64,000 nucleotides of DNA from Ruegeria arenilitoris (GTDB lineage Bacteria > Pseudomonadota > Alphaproteobacteria > Rhodobacterales > Rhodobacteraceae): positions 1 through 64,000 of the forward strand of contig NZ_WPZO01000013.1 of assembly GCF_013031355.1 (NCBI RefSeq). Reading direction: 5' to 3'. The notes under the pieces were generated by a model, which saw nothing but the letters and a program-made list of their open reading frames with translations, made no database searches and was not told the DNA's origin. The position numbers were made by a program, and so were the translations under genes. Below are positions 53,063-63,100 of this stretch, in pieces; within the stretch, counting starts at the first letter, position 1, and the number at the start of each line of letters is the position of its first letter.

Positions 53063-54198
53063 GCCCGAGACAGCGCGCCCGGCGCGTCCCTATGCCGTCT
53101 TCGTATCAATGGCCGCCCTGCAACAAGTAGGAACACGCCCGAGATGGCAATTCCAATGACCGCCGGCAGGTAAAGCAAGCCCCACAGCTTCGGATCATCG
53201 ATCACAACAGGGGATACAAAGCCGCGCACGCCTTCCAGCAGGACCAGAATGGTAAAGGCACCCAGGATCTGGGGCCAAAGCCCAAAGCGCGAAAAACTGC
53301 CCAGCATCAGGGTCGCGTATCCGGCCATGGCAACGGCGATGCAAATGGCGATCCAGGAAAACCGCTGGTGCAGCTCGTCAACCAGCTCGCCTTCGGTAAA
53401 CTCTTCCGCGGCGCTGATGGTTTCACGGTCCTGCAAAAGCTCGAGTGTCGAAATGGCCTCAAGGCTGCGCTTGGCCATATTGTTGGTATTGGTCAACTCG
53501 GAAATGTCATACGAGGCATCCTCGAACAGGGTCGAGGACAAGGTCAGACCCTGCTGGTTCAGACGCAGCGCAATCCCGTCCAGCATCACAAGGTGGATGC
53601 CGGTATCGTTGTTGACCAGATAAGCCGTCTTGGACGAATAGCTGACCGGGTTCAGCGGGTCGCGCCTGTCCGAAACGAAGACCTCGGACAGGGTGCCATC
53701 CAGGTCAATCTCACCGATATAGACCGTGACACCATAGGCGGGGTGCAGAAACTCGCCCTCGTTCAGCAGTTGCGCGGTGACGTCGCCGGCAACCTCCGCC
53801 TGACGCTGTTCAAGCTGCTCGACCGAAGCCGGGCGCAGAAAGACGCTGATGACGGCCATCATCAGCCCGGCCACCAGACCAAACACAAAGACGGCCCGCG
53901 CCAGACGCCACGGGCTTGAGCCGGTGGCCAACATCACTGTCATCTCGCTTTCGCGACTGAGGCGGTTAGTGGCATAAACGGCGGCCGCGAACACCGCCAT
54001 CGGCATCACCGTCCGGATCAGCGTGGGCAGGGTCAGGGCGGTGAATTCCAGAAACACCATGGCCGATTGCCCGCCACTGATCACGCGGTCGAACAGGCTG
54101 ACGGACCGTGTGATCCAGAATACGCCGACCAGAACCAGGGTGAAAAAGCCGAACAGAATCAGCAATTGCCGCAGGAAGTATCCATCAAAGCGCGACAT
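53059..54198 (-). CDS. lptF: LptF/LptG-type LPS export permease
   Basis: A 379-aa YjgP/YjgQ-family inner-membrane protein. Three helices at the N-terminus (QLLILFGFFTLVLVGVFWI; TLPTLIRTVMPMAVFAAAVY), LSRESEMTVMLATGSSPWRL, a periplasmic jellyroll of about 150 residues, and three C-terminal helices. It resembles LptF, part of the LptBFG transporter moving LPS to the outer membrane. LptF is normally next to LptG, but no LptG gene is present here. It may therefore be a secondary copy. Confidence 0.85.
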   Translation of the reverse strand: MSRFDGYFLRQLLILFGFFTLVLVGVFWITRSVSLFDRVISGGQSAMVFLEFTALTLPTLIRTVMPMAVFAAAVYATNRLSRESEMTVMLATGSSPWRLARAVFVFGLVAGLMMAVISVFLRPASVEQLEQRQAEVAGDVTAQLLNEGEFLHPAYGVTVYIGEIDLDGTLSEVFVSDRRDPLNPVSYSSKTAYLVNNDTGIHLVMLDGIALRLNQQGLTLSSTLFEDASYDISELTNTNNMAKRSLEAISTLELLQDRETISAAEEFTEGELVDELHQRFSWIAICIAVAMAGYATLMLGSFSRFGLWPQILGAFTILVLLEGVRGFVSPVVIDDPKLWGLLYLPAVIGIAISGVFLLVAGRPLIRRRHRDAPGALSRA

Positions 54199-54391
54199 GT
54201 ACCCTCATCCGCGTGTTCGTAATGGACGGGACCTTATGCCATTCCGGTAACAGAGGAAACCGGGTTTGACCCACCCGCGGAGCGATCTGACGGAATCGGA
54301 ATAAAGGAATGTTAACAACTTGGACATGCACAGTTCAGTCACGCCACCAATCTAACCCTCAGGTACAGGCAATCATGCAAAGGAGGGTGTT

Positions 54392-54604
54392 ATGATGGCA
54401 TATGCGGACTTCATCACCGGGAACAGTTTCTTTTCCAACCTCTTTGCGTCTGCGGAAGATCGCAAGGCAAAACGGAAAAAGAAGGCCGAATGCAAAAGAA
54501 AAAAGCGTGAAATCGACATGATGTCGGATCGCGAATTGATGGATCTGGGCTACTGCAGAGGTGACTTGCACGAGATGGTCTACCGACACCATTTCCGCGG
54601 CTGA
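54392..54604 (+). CDS. DUF1127-like small protein
   Basis: A 70-aa highly basic protein: a Lys/Arg-rich centre (EDRKAKRKKKAECKRKKREI) followed by the DUF1127-like end MSDRELMDLGYCRGDLHEMV. AGGAGG precedes ATG 54392. Alphaproteobacterial DUF1127 proteins are small and often stress- or phosphate-related, some RNA-binding. It stands alone. Confidence 0.75.
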   Translation: MMAYADFITGNSFFSNLFASAEDRKAKRKKKAECKRKKREIDMMSDRELMDLGYCRGDLHEMVYRHHFRG

Positions 54605-54668
54605 GGTCTGTGCTTTGCCCTGAAGCGCTCGGTGCGTTTTGCCCAAGCGCCAAACTCGTCATATCGCG

Positions 54669-55127
54669 CTAGATGGCTGCCGTTTCGTCCGGCAGGAGAT
54701 GGATGGTCAAATAACACAACAGCTGAAACCCACCTTGAACCATATGGTTTTCTTCCAGATCGAACTTCATGACGGTCTGATCTGCGAGAAAGAACGCCAA
54801 CCACAAACCCATCGACACGACAAAAGCCATATCAACCCGTTTCAGCCAAACATCTTTACGTGCATAAGGCGTCATCGCCGCAAGCAGGAACATTACTGCT
54901 GAAAGTAAAGCCCACAGGATGATGCCGATAAACAGGGTTACATTGATTGCGGTCGTCGACCCGAACTGTTCCAGCGTTTTGACAAGGAACGGGTAGTTGT
55001 GGCCATCAAACCAAGGGGTGGAGGTCATGCCCAATAGTTCCAGCCCGCCGACGAAATCGGTCAGGAACGCAATGGCCCACCAGAGAAACCAAAAAATCAC
55101 CAGACTCTGCTTGAAAAACACCCGCAC
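54669..55127 (-). CDS. Small four-helix membrane protein of unknown function
   Basis: A 152-aa protein with about four transmembrane segments (LVIFWFLWWAIAFLTDFVGG; AINVTLFIGIILWALLSAVM; VDMAFVVSMGLWLAFFLAD; GFQLLCYLTIHLL). GTG 55127 is preceded by AGGGAG, a better start than TTG 55163. No recognised family. It lies downstream of tRNA-Trp on the same strand. Confidence 0.7.
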   Translation of the reverse strand: MRVFFKQSLVIFWFLWWAIAFLTDFVGGLELLGMTSTPWFDGHNYPFLVKTLEQFGSTTAINVTLFIGIILWALLSAVMFLLAAMTPYARKDVWLKRVDMAFVVSMGLWLAFFLADQTVMKFDLEENHMVQGGFQLLCYLTIHLLPDETAAI

Positions 55128-55219
55128 TGGCCGCTCCCTGCAAATACAACTTCTGAAATACAAAGAGCAGGATAGCGTACTATCCGCAAAATCCGAAATC
55201 TGATGCGAACTGTGGGAAA

Positions 55220-55295
55220 TGGCAGGGGCAGCAGGGTTCGAACCCGCGACCTACGGTTTTGGAGACCGTCGCTCTACCAACTGAGCTATACCCCT
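55220..55295 (-). tRNA. tRNA-Trp (anticodon CCA)
   Basis: A 76-nt cloverleaf on the minus strand with encoded CCA. Acceptor AGGGGTA / TGCCCCT, D arm TAGCTCAGTTGGTAGAGC, anticodon loop CTCCAAA (CCA at 55262-55260), T loop TTCGAAC. Confidence 0.96.
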
Positions 55296-55438
55296 AAGGT
55301 GCGCCTCAGATATGCCAGCCGCGCGGCGGACTCAAGAGGCTTTTTCAGATTCCGCGCGACTAATGCATCTGACAAACAAGTTGCGCGCGGCGTTGAGTTC
55401 TATAAGACACGGTTTGGTCAGTACGAGGGACCCCAATC

Positions 55439-56143
55439 GTGAACATCCGCAAAAAGATCGCCGACAGCGAAGCCGTCCTGAATTGGGCCGCTCGACGGAT
55501 TGCGAGCTATATCCGGATGGTCAATCGCAACACGACATGGCGGCGCATCGGGTATGAAGAGCTGGACCAGTTGGCCGAACAGGGCGAACCGGTCATCGTT
55601 GTCCTGTGGCATCAACGGCTGGCGCAGTCGCCGTATTTCTTCCCGCTGGAAAAGGCACAGATTTGCTCGATCACCTCCTCTGCCCGGGCGGGCAGCATGG
55701 TGGGCCGGGTGCAGAAACTGTTCGGTATGGACACGATTGCAATGGCCAGCCAGAAACGCCATGTCGCGCTGTCCCGCGAGGTGCTGGGCAAGATGAAACA
55801 GGGGATTTCCATCGGCATAGCCGCTGACGGTCCGCGCGGACCGGAACGGGTGCTGTCCACCGTTCCACTGGTCTGGGCGCGCACCTCGGGCAAGCGGGTA
55901 TTCGGGATCACATTTTCCGCCAAGCACGGCCGCGAGGCGGGCACATGGGATCGGCTGCTGATGCCGCGCCCCTGGCGGAACGAAGGCGTTTTCCTATGCC
56001 GCGAATGGACCGAATCCGTTCCGCGCAAGGCCTCGGAAGAGCAGATCGAAGCCCTGCGCCAAAGCCTTGAGCAGCACATGAACGACATCACCGCCGAAGC
56101 CGACCGCATGGTTGGCCGCGAACCGTGGTCGCCAAAGGCTTAA
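55439..56143 (+). CDS. DUF374 lysophospholipid-acyltransferase-like protein
   Basis: A 234-aa DUF374 protein. Acyltransferase-type motifs: VIVVLWHQRLAQSPY (HX4-type box), SARAGSMVGRVQKLFG, and GIAADGPRGPERV. It probably transfers an acyl group to a lipid such as a lipid A precursor or lysophospholipid at the inner membrane. Start is GTG 55439 with GAGGGA upstream. It ends convergently with the MoaD-like gene (4-bp overlap). Confidence 0.83.
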   Translation: MNIRKKIADSEAVLNWAARRIASYIRMVNRNTTWRRIGYEELDQLAEQGEPVIVVLWHQRLAQSPYFFPLEKAQICSITSSARAGSMVGRVQKLFGMDTIAMASQKRHVALSREVLGKMKQGISIGIAADGPRGPERVLSTVPLVWARTSGKRVFGITFSAKHGREAGTWDRLLMPRPWRNEGVFLCREWTESVPRKASEEQIEALRQSLEQHMNDITAEADRMVGREPWSPKA

Positions 56144-56385
56144 CCGCCCCTCAGACGCTGCATCAGGTAAACCTCGCTGCCTTCGGGAATCGGTTCGGTC
56201 AATCCGCTGGCAATGACGCGTCCGTCGATGGCGATGGACACACCCGCATCCACGGGCCCCTGAAGCTGCGGGTGCAGCCTTACCAGTTCCCGCAACAGCT
56301 CACCGGTGGTTTTGGCCTCAACCTCAACCACCTGCAGGCCCCCGGTCAAAGACCGGAGGCCGGACCAGAGGTGGACCTCAACCAT
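56140..56385 (-). CDS. MoaD/ThiS-like small beta-grasp protein
   Basis: An 81-aa ubiquitin-like protein ending in Gly-Gly (YLMQRLRGG), the site of adenylation and thiocarboxylation in MoaD and ThiS. It overlaps the Mo-hydroxylase large-subunit gene by 8 bp at the end of its operon, so a role in molybdopterin maturation for that enzyme is likely. Confidence 0.82.
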   Translation of the reverse strand: MVEVHLWSGLRSLTGGLQVVEVEAKTTGELLRELVRLHPQLQGPVDAGVSIAIDGRVIASGLTEPIPEGSEVYLMQRLRGG

Positions 56386-58633
56386 TGTCCTTGAGCGCCG
56401 CCAGAATGCGGGGCGGCGACATCGGCAGTTGCTTCATCCGTACACCAGCCGCATGCGAGACCGCATTGGCGATGGCAGCCAGCGGCGGCACGATGCCGGT
56501 TTCCCCAACGCCGCGCACACCGAACGGATGGCCGGGGTTGGGCACTTCGACGATCACCGTGTCGATCATCGGCAGGTCACTGGCAACCGGGATGCGGTAG
56601 TCGAGGAAGATCGAGTTCTGCAGGCGACCGTCCTCGCCATAGATATATTCCTCGTTCAGCGCCCAGCCGATGCCTTGCGCGGCACCACCCTGATACTGAC
56701 CTTCCACATAGGTCGGGTGGATCGCCTTGCCTGCATCCTGAATGACCGTATAGCGGGTGACGCTGGTCTTGCCGGTTTCCGGGTCAACTTCGGCATCGAC
56801 GATATGGGTGCCAAAGGACACACCCGCGCCTTCCGGCGTGGCTTCGAAGTGGCCCGAGATCGGACCACCGGTCGAACCCATATGAGCGGTGATGTCCGCC
56901 AGCGGGCGTGGGTCGAAGTCCCCTGCATTTGGGCCAGAAGGAACAGCACAGCCGTTTTCCCATTTCACCGCGTCGGTTGGAATACCCCAGCTGGCCGCCG
57001 CGCGTTCGCACAGTTTTTCAACCGCGTGTTTCGCCGCCTTGATCGTCGCCAGACCGCTTGCATAGGTCACGCGCGAGCCGTGGCTGACGTCGTTGTAGCC
57101 CAGCGTCGCGGTGTCAGCGATGGTGACACGGATGTTCTCATAGGGAATGCCCAGAACCTCGGCCGCCATCAGCGCCATCGACGCGCGGGAACCGCCGATA
57201 TCGGGCGTGCCGACCATCAGCTGGGCCGAGCCGTCCTCGGACAGGGCCAGCGAAACGCTGGTCTCACCGCCGTGGTTGAACCAGAACCCGCAGGAGATCC
57301 CGCGCCCCTGCCCCGGTTTCAACGGGGCCGTGTAATGCGGATGTGCCTTGGCAGCCTCAAGCGTTTCGACCAGACCGATGCGCTCGTAACGCGGGCCATA
57401 GCTGGCTTTGGTGCCTTCGTGCGCGGCATTTTTCAGACGGACGTCGATGGGGTCCAGGCCCAGCTTCTTACACATCTCGTCGATGACCGACTCAACGGCA
57501 AAGGCCCCCATCGGTGCGCCGGGCGCGCGATAGGCGGCTTGCTTCGGGCGGTTGGCCATGACGTCATAGCCGATCTGTTTGACGTTGGTCAGGTTGTACG
57601 CCGCGAAAGCACACATGGCCGTCATGTCGCCCGGAGCGCCGGGGAATGCCCCACCCTGCAGGCGGAATTCGCCGCGCGCCGCGGTGATCGTGCCGTCCTT
57701 CTTCATGCCGATCTTGATGTCCATCGAGGCCGAGGCTGTCGGGCCGGTCGCCCGGAACACTTCGGACCGGCTCATGACCAGCTTGACCGGACGGTTCGCC
57801 TTGCGGCTGAGCGCCAGCGCGACGGGTTCGATGAAGACAGTGGTCTTGCCGCCGAAGCCGCCACCAATCTCAGACGCCGTCACCCGCAGTTGCGAGGTCT
57901 CGATCCCCAACAAGGCCGCACAGGTCTTCTGCGCGATCCAGTGGCCTTGGGTGGTGCACCACAGCTCTCCCTTGCCGTCATTGCCCAGCATCCCCAGACA
58001 GGCGTGCGGTTCAATGTAACCCTGATGGGTCGCCTCGGTGACAAAGCTGTCTTCCATCACCAGATCAGCCTCGGCAAATCCGGCTTCGACATCGCCGTGA
58101 CCGCTTTCGTGATAGCGCACGACGTTCGGGTGCATCCCTTCGGGCACGGAATAGTCCGCAGCACCTTCGCGGATCACGGGTGCGTCGGGTGCCATAGCCT
58201 TGTCCACGTCGGTGACGTGGGGCAGAGCCTCGTATTCAACCTCAATCAGCTTGAGCGCATCGCGCGCCGCCAAGGCCGACGTGGCCGCAACGGCTGCTAC
58301 CGCGTGCCCGTCATACAAGGCCTTTTCCCCCGCCATGACGTTTTCCAGCACGTTCCAGAACTCGCCTTCCAGACCCGGCTTGAACGGCACTTCGGCGAAG
58401 TCCGCACGTGTCACAACGGCTTTGACGTCTTTATGCGCCTCAGCCTTCGAGGTGTCGATCTTCACGATCCGCGCATGGGCGTGGGGCGAGCGCAGAATGG
58501 CTCCGTGCAGCATCCCGGGCGCATAGGCGTCGGCCCCAAACTTGGCGCGGCCTGTGACCTTGTCCAACCCATCCGGACGATCCGGGCGGGTGCCAACGAA
58601 AGTGAATTCAGATTTGCGATCGTCGAGTGCCAT
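56378..58633 (-). CDS. Xanthine-dehydrogenase-family molybdopterin subunit
   Basis: A 751-aa large subunit of a molybdenum hydroxylase. Features: N-terminal KVTGRAKFGADA, GGGFGGKTTVFIEPVALAL, AYRAPGAPMGAFAVE, and the catalytic Glu711 in GVRGVGETGIVPPLA. It lacks the AYXCSFR loop of CO dehydrogenase. It oxidises an aldehyde, purine, N-heterocycle or aromatic acyl substrate; which one is not readable. It forms an operon with 2Fe-2S and FAD subunits and a MoaD-like gene, downstream of a reductive dehalogenase. Confidence 0.92.
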   Translation of the reverse strand: MALDDRKSEFTFVGTRPDRPDGLDKVTGRAKFGADAYAPGMLHGAILRSPHAHARIVKIDTSKAEAHKDVKAVVTRADFAEVPFKPGLEGEFWNVLENVMAGEKALYDGHAVAAVAATSALAARDALKLIEVEYEALPHVTDVDKAMAPDAPVIREGAADYSVPEGMHPNVVRYHESGHGDVEAGFAEADLVMEDSFVTEATHQGYIEPHACLGMLGNDGKGELWCTTQGHWIAQKTCAALLGIETSQLRVTASEIGGGFGGKTTVFIEPVALALSRKANRPVKLVMSRSEVFRATGPTASASMDIKIGMKKDGTITAARGEFRLQGGAFPGAPGDMTAMCAFAAYNLTNVKQIGYDVMANRPKQAAYRAPGAPMGAFAVESVIDEMCKKLGLDPIDVRLKNAAHEGTKASYGPRYERIGLVETLEAAKAHPHYTAPLKPGQGRGISCGFWFNHGGETSVSLALSEDGSAQLMVGTPDIGGSRASMALMAAEVLGIPYENIRVTIADTATLGYNDVSHGSRVTYASGLATIKAAKHAVEKLCERAAASWGIPTDAVKWENGCAVPSGPNAGDFDPRPLADITAHMGSTGGPISGHFEATPEGAGVSFGTHIVDAEVDPETGKTSVTRYTVIQDAGKAIHPTYVEGQYQGGAAQGIGWALNEEYIYGEDGRLQNSIFLDYRIPVASDLPMIDTVIVEVPNPGHPFGVRGVGETGIVPPLAAIANAVSHAAGVRMKQLPMSPPRILAALKDNG

Positions 58634-59112
58634 TACGAAGCCTCCCGCAATTCTTCGGCCGTTTCCATCACGGCGCGAATGATCTTGTCATAACCGGTAC
58701 AGCGGCAGAGGTTGCCTGCCAGCCAGTACCGGGTTTCCTCTTCGGTCGGGTTGGGGTTCTTTTCCAACAGCGACTTAGCTGCAACCAGAATGCCCGGAGT
58801 GCAGATACCGCATTGCAGGGCGGCATGTTCGATGAACTTCTTCTGCAGCGGATGCAGAACGTCGCCATCCGCGATACCCTCGACGGTTTCGATGGACTTA
58901 CCGTCTGCCTCAACGCCCAGCATCAGGCAGGAACAGACCAAGCGGCCATCAACCGTGACCGAGCACGCGCCGCAATCGCCGGTGCCGCAGCCCTCTTTCG
59001 CGCCGGTCAGGTTCAGCTTGTCGCGCAGACAGTCCAGCAGGGTTTCGCGCGGGTCGCAGAGGTACTCGACCGTGTCCCCGTTTACGGTGGTGGATACGTG
59101 GAACTTGCTCAT
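58633..59112 (-). CDS. 2Fe-2S subunit of molybdenum hydroxylase
   Basis: A 159-aa small subunit (CoxS type) with two 2Fe-2S clusters: the plant-type set in EGCGTGDCGACSV with a later VCSCLM, and the helical-domain set in QCGICTPG and NLCRCTGYD. It relays electrons from the Mo site to FAD. One-base overlap (TAATG) with the large-subunit gene. Confidence 0.95.
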   Translation of the reverse strand: MSKFHVSTTVNGDTVEYLCDPRETLLDCLRDKLNLTGAKEGCGTGDCGACSVTVDGRLVCSCLMLGVEADGKSIETVEGIADGDVLHPLQKKFIEHAALQCGICTPGILVAAKSLLEKNPNPTEEETRYWLAGNLCRCTGYDKIIRAVMETAEELREAS

Positions 59113-59975
59113 GCTTGCTCTCCCTTGGCACGGGCATAGGCGATTTTCGCGGCGCGCTTGGCCAGAACGCCAGCGACCTCGGTGCGGAATGCGATCGTGC
59201 CGCGTTTGTCGTCGATCGGGTTGCAGGCAGCGGACGCCGCGGCGGCCAAAGCGTCCAGCGCAGCATCATCCAGCGTGCTGCCGATGATCGCCTTGGCGCA
59301 GTCTTCGACCAGCAGAACGGTCGGGGCAACAGCACCCAGCGAGACGCGGGCCTCGGTGATGGTGTCGCCCTCAAGACGCAGGTTCACGCCAACGCCGACC
59401 ACGGCGATGTCCATTTCCGTGCGCGGAATGAAGCGCAGGTAAGCGTCGCCGCCATTCTCGCCGCGCGCGGGAATGTTGACAGCCGAGATCACCTCTCCCT
59501 TTGCCAGCGACGTCTTGCCGGGTCCGGTTGGGATATTCTCTACGGCCACCTCGCGGTCTCCGTCCGGGCCAGTCACGGTGACGGTCACACCCGCCGCGAC
59601 CATCGCAGGCACCGAATCCGCCGCAGGAGATCCGTTGCACAGGTTGCCTGTCAACGTCGCGCGGCCCTGCACCTGAGTCGAGCCGATCAGGTCCATCGCC
59701 TCGACCACGCCGGGCCAGTCGCGACCGAGCTCGGGGTGCTCGCTCATCTCGGCACCGGTGGCGACGACGCCCAGCGTCCAGCTGCCATCGGCGTTGCAGG
59801 TGATGTCGCGCACACCGTCAATTTTCTTGATGTCGATCAGCGTATCGGGCGTCACAAGTTCCGAGCGCAACTGCACCAGAACATCGGTGCCGCCTGCCAG
59901 AAACCGTGTAATGCCCGTCGCATTTGCGGCCAGAGCCGACGCCTCGGCAAAGCTGGCGGGGCTGTGATAATCCAT
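59109..59975 (-). CDS. FAD subunit of molybdenum hydroxylase
   Basis: A 288-aa medium subunit (CoxM type) with FAD motifs RFLAGGTDVLVQLRS and ATLTGNLCNGSPAADSV, then the CO-dehydrogenase flavoprotein C-terminal domain. ATG 59975 follows GAGG at eight bases and gives the usual start FMDYHSPASFAEA minus FM; the open frame to 60008 is unsupported. It overlaps the 2Fe-2S gene by 4 bp. First gene of the Mo-hydroxylase set, 128 bp after the dehalogenase. Confidence 0.93.
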   Translation of the reverse strand: MDYHSPASFAEASALAANATGITRFLAGGTDVLVQLRSELVTPDTLIDIKKIDGVRDITCNADGSWTLGVVATGAEMSEHPELGRDWPGVVEAMDLIGSTQVQGRATLTGNLCNGSPAADSVPAMVAAGVTVTVTGPDGDREVAVENIPTGPGKTSLAKGEVISAVNIPARGENGGDAYLRFIPRTEMDIAVVGVGVNLRLEGDTITEARVSLGAVAPTVLLVEDCAKAIIGSTLDDAALDALAAAASAACNPIDDKRGTIAFRTEVAGVLAKRAAKIAYARAKGEQA

Positions 59976-60103
59976 GAAAATACCTCGCACCTGTTGATCA
60001 GGATTCACTGGGTTCGCAGGGGACGTTAGTGCAGCAACCCCCCGGCGTCCATGGCAGGAGCGACCAATTTTTTCCTTACTGGATGTCGTTTCTAGACCTT
60101 GTG

Positions 60104-63100
60104 TCAGAGGTCGAGCTCAATCACGCCATCGGGTTGCGCCGCCCGGCTTTGGCACAGGATGATAGCGCTCTCGCGTTGTTTGTTGGACAGAACAAAATCG
60201 CGATGTTCGATTTCGCCGGAAACCACACCGCATTTGCAGACCCCGCAGATGCCATCTGCGCATTTCACATCCACGTGAATGCCCGCCTCGTTCAGCACCT
60301 GAGCGGCGTCTTTTTCGGATGGGACCGTCAGCTCACGCCCGGACTGCACCAGCTTCAGGGTGAACGGATGATTTTCATAGTCCGGCGGTTCGGGAACCGA
60401 GAAGTATTCAAGGTGCCGGGCGTCCTCGGGGAAACCCTGCCGTTCCGCCGCCTGTATGACGCCGTCCATATAGCGGTCCGGGCCGCAGGTGTAGACATGC
60501 CAACCGTCCTGATAACCGGACAGGATCGAGTCCAGATCAGCGCGCGTCCCTTCGTCCGAAAAATGGTAATGCACGTGATCTGCCCAGGGCATTGCGGCTA
60601 GATCGCCCAAATACCCCGCCCCGGCGCGGGTGCTGGCGGAATAGTGCAGCTCGAACGGTTTGCCTAAGCTGTGCAGGCGGTGGGCAAAAGCGATCATCGG
60701 CGTGATGCCGATACCGCCGCCCATCAGAAATGTCTTTGTCGCCGCTTCATTCAGTTCGAAATGGTTGATCGGTTTCGAGACGAAGACCTTGCGGCCCTCA
60801 TTAAAAATCCGATGCAACAGGGCCGAACCGCCACGCCCTTCATCCTCGCGCAGCACACCGATTTGATAGGTCGCCCGATCCGAGGGGTCACCGGACATGG
60901 AATACTGCCGCAGGAATTCGGGCGCGACCAATACATCCAGATGTGCCCCAGCCGTCCACTCCGGCAGCGGCGCACCATTAAGCGCCGAAAACTCGTATTT
61001 GGTCACGTCCGACGTCATTTTGTCGACCTTCTTCAACTCGACCCTCATGACAGGCGCGTCGCCAGCGATCTTGTAACGGTGAACCACCGACATATCGCCT
61101 GCAGCCTTGCGGGCCTTGTATTCTTCTGCCGTAACCATCGCCTCATAGGCAGCGATTCCAGCCTCACGGTCCATGGCAAAGGGATATGGCCAGGGGTGCG
61201 GCGCCAAGTAGGCAGGATAGACGGCCAGCGTCTGGTCCTCATATTTCAGGTCCAGATCGGTTTGCAGGTCGCGCCGGTTCAACGGGTGTTCGGTCGGGCG
61301 ATAGGCGCCATCCGACCGCAATTCGATATCCCACCACCATTTCTTGACGTCGTTCAGCCCGCCATTGCCGACCGCATCATCGAGGCGTGCCAACGCAGGC
61401 GCAGCTTGGGGAATGTTCATCGCCGCCCAACGGAAAGGGCGTTCCTTGAAAATCCCTTCGAGGTTCCACGGGCAGGTCTTCATACACCGCCCGCACATGG
61501 CCCCACCCGGCGTGGTCACGCGATAAGTGGCGCATTTCTGGCTGTCGGACTTCCAGATTTCATAGCCGTTGAACATCAGTTTCGGCCCGGCGGTGATCGC
61601 GCCCGAGGGGCATTCACGCGCACATTTATTGCAGCTTTCACAGAAGGTCTGCAGACCGAAATCAATCGGCTTGTCGTGCGCCATCGGCATATCCGTCGTC
61701 ACCGCGCCGGACTTCAGGCGCGGGCCGAGATAGGGGTTCAGGATCACCTCGCCGATCCGGCTGACCTCACCCAGGCCCGAGAGCAGCAACAGCGGAGGTT
61801 GCAGCACTTCGCCATCCATCACCGTATGCGCCTTGGCCTTGTAGCCGAGATTGCGGATTTGCTGCGCGATCACCCCGCCCAAAAGGGAAAAGCGCAGATA
61901 GGCGCGCATCGACTGGGCGACGCTGATCCAGTCGTCGCCGCTTGCCCCTTCCATCGTTTCATAGCCCTGATCGATGATCATGCTGATGGCCTGATCGTGG
62001 GGTGGGGTAATCTCCTCGCCCGTTGCATCATGGGAATACCACGCCCAGTCCGGGCACCGGCTGAGGCCCACTGCGTCGACACCAAGGAAGTAAGTCGCCG
62101 CCTTGATATTGGCGGCATTGCGGACGGCATCAGTCGGAGGCGTCGCATCGGCGCTCTCGCCATCCTGCAACAAAACAAACGCGCCCAGCGCGCGGCGTTG
62201 GGCGAAGCTCGGTGCGGCCTTGCGCACATAGTACCCGCCCTTCGCCGCATCCTGCAGATGCTTGCCCATGTCCCCGAACTGCGCCCGCGCGAACATGTCG
62301 GCGCGCTTGGGAACGCGGGCGACGTTTTCCTCGTCGATATAGGTGGTTGGCGTATCGACCCGCTTGAGGCTCTCGAACGGATGCGCGCCATCCACATAAC
62401 GCCGCTTGGCATAAGGGTCGCGGTTCAGTGCATTTTTGGCGAACCCCGTGCCCAGCCACCACGCCGGCCCTTGTGTCCGGAACCACGGCTGCTGCGCTAT
62501 CGATTGCAGGGGCTGATCGTGGGCGATCTCCATCTCGGTGGTCACTGCGGCCAGACCGAACCGCTTGCCCAGCCACGGCGCCACGAGGTCCTCATCCTCT
62601 ACCGAGGCCAAACCCGCAGCAACCGCCAGCTTGCCCAGATCGACCTCGGTCGACATCACCGAATGCGCCCGCGCGTCAAAGCCCAGCAGGCGGATATAGT
62701 TGGCGATCACCACCGCGTTCTCGGTCGCCAATAAACAAGCGCGGTGATCCTGCGCGTCGATGATCCAGTCTGCGCCCGGTTCCTCCGGATCAGGATCACG
62801 GTTGTATTCATACAGAAAGACGATGGAATGGCGGTGCGTGCCCATCGGCCTAGGCGCGGCCTCCATGCTCTCCTTCAGATCGGCCATGATCAGGTCGATG
62901 CCCGAGGCCAGCGTCTTGGTCTGCCGCGTCTTCAGCGCGTGGGCCAGACGGTCGATATCGGGATTGCGGCGGGGCTCGGGCAGCAAAGCCTCGGGTGGCA
63001 GGGGGCCACAGCCCATCATCGAGGCATCGTTGAAATAGCCAAACGCCTTCAGGTGGTTGGCGCGCTCTACCGGATCGGTCGGAATGTCCGAAGCCACAGG

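Noticed and set aside
56306-58693. 795-codon open plus-strand frame opposite the Mo-hydroxylase large subunit
   Set aside because: No start signal, no recognisable domain, and it covers a well-conserved gene on the other strand. High GC at third positions explains the long frame.
56378-59975. Carbon-monoxide dehydrogenase (CoxLMS)
   Set aside because: Subunit makeup fits, but the large subunit lacks the AYXCSFR active-site loop and has AYRAPGAP instead.
60671-62734. 687-codon open plus-strand frame opposite the reductive dehalogenase
   Set aside because: Arg/His-rich translation without motifs. The opposite strand carries the FeS and flavin motifs in order.
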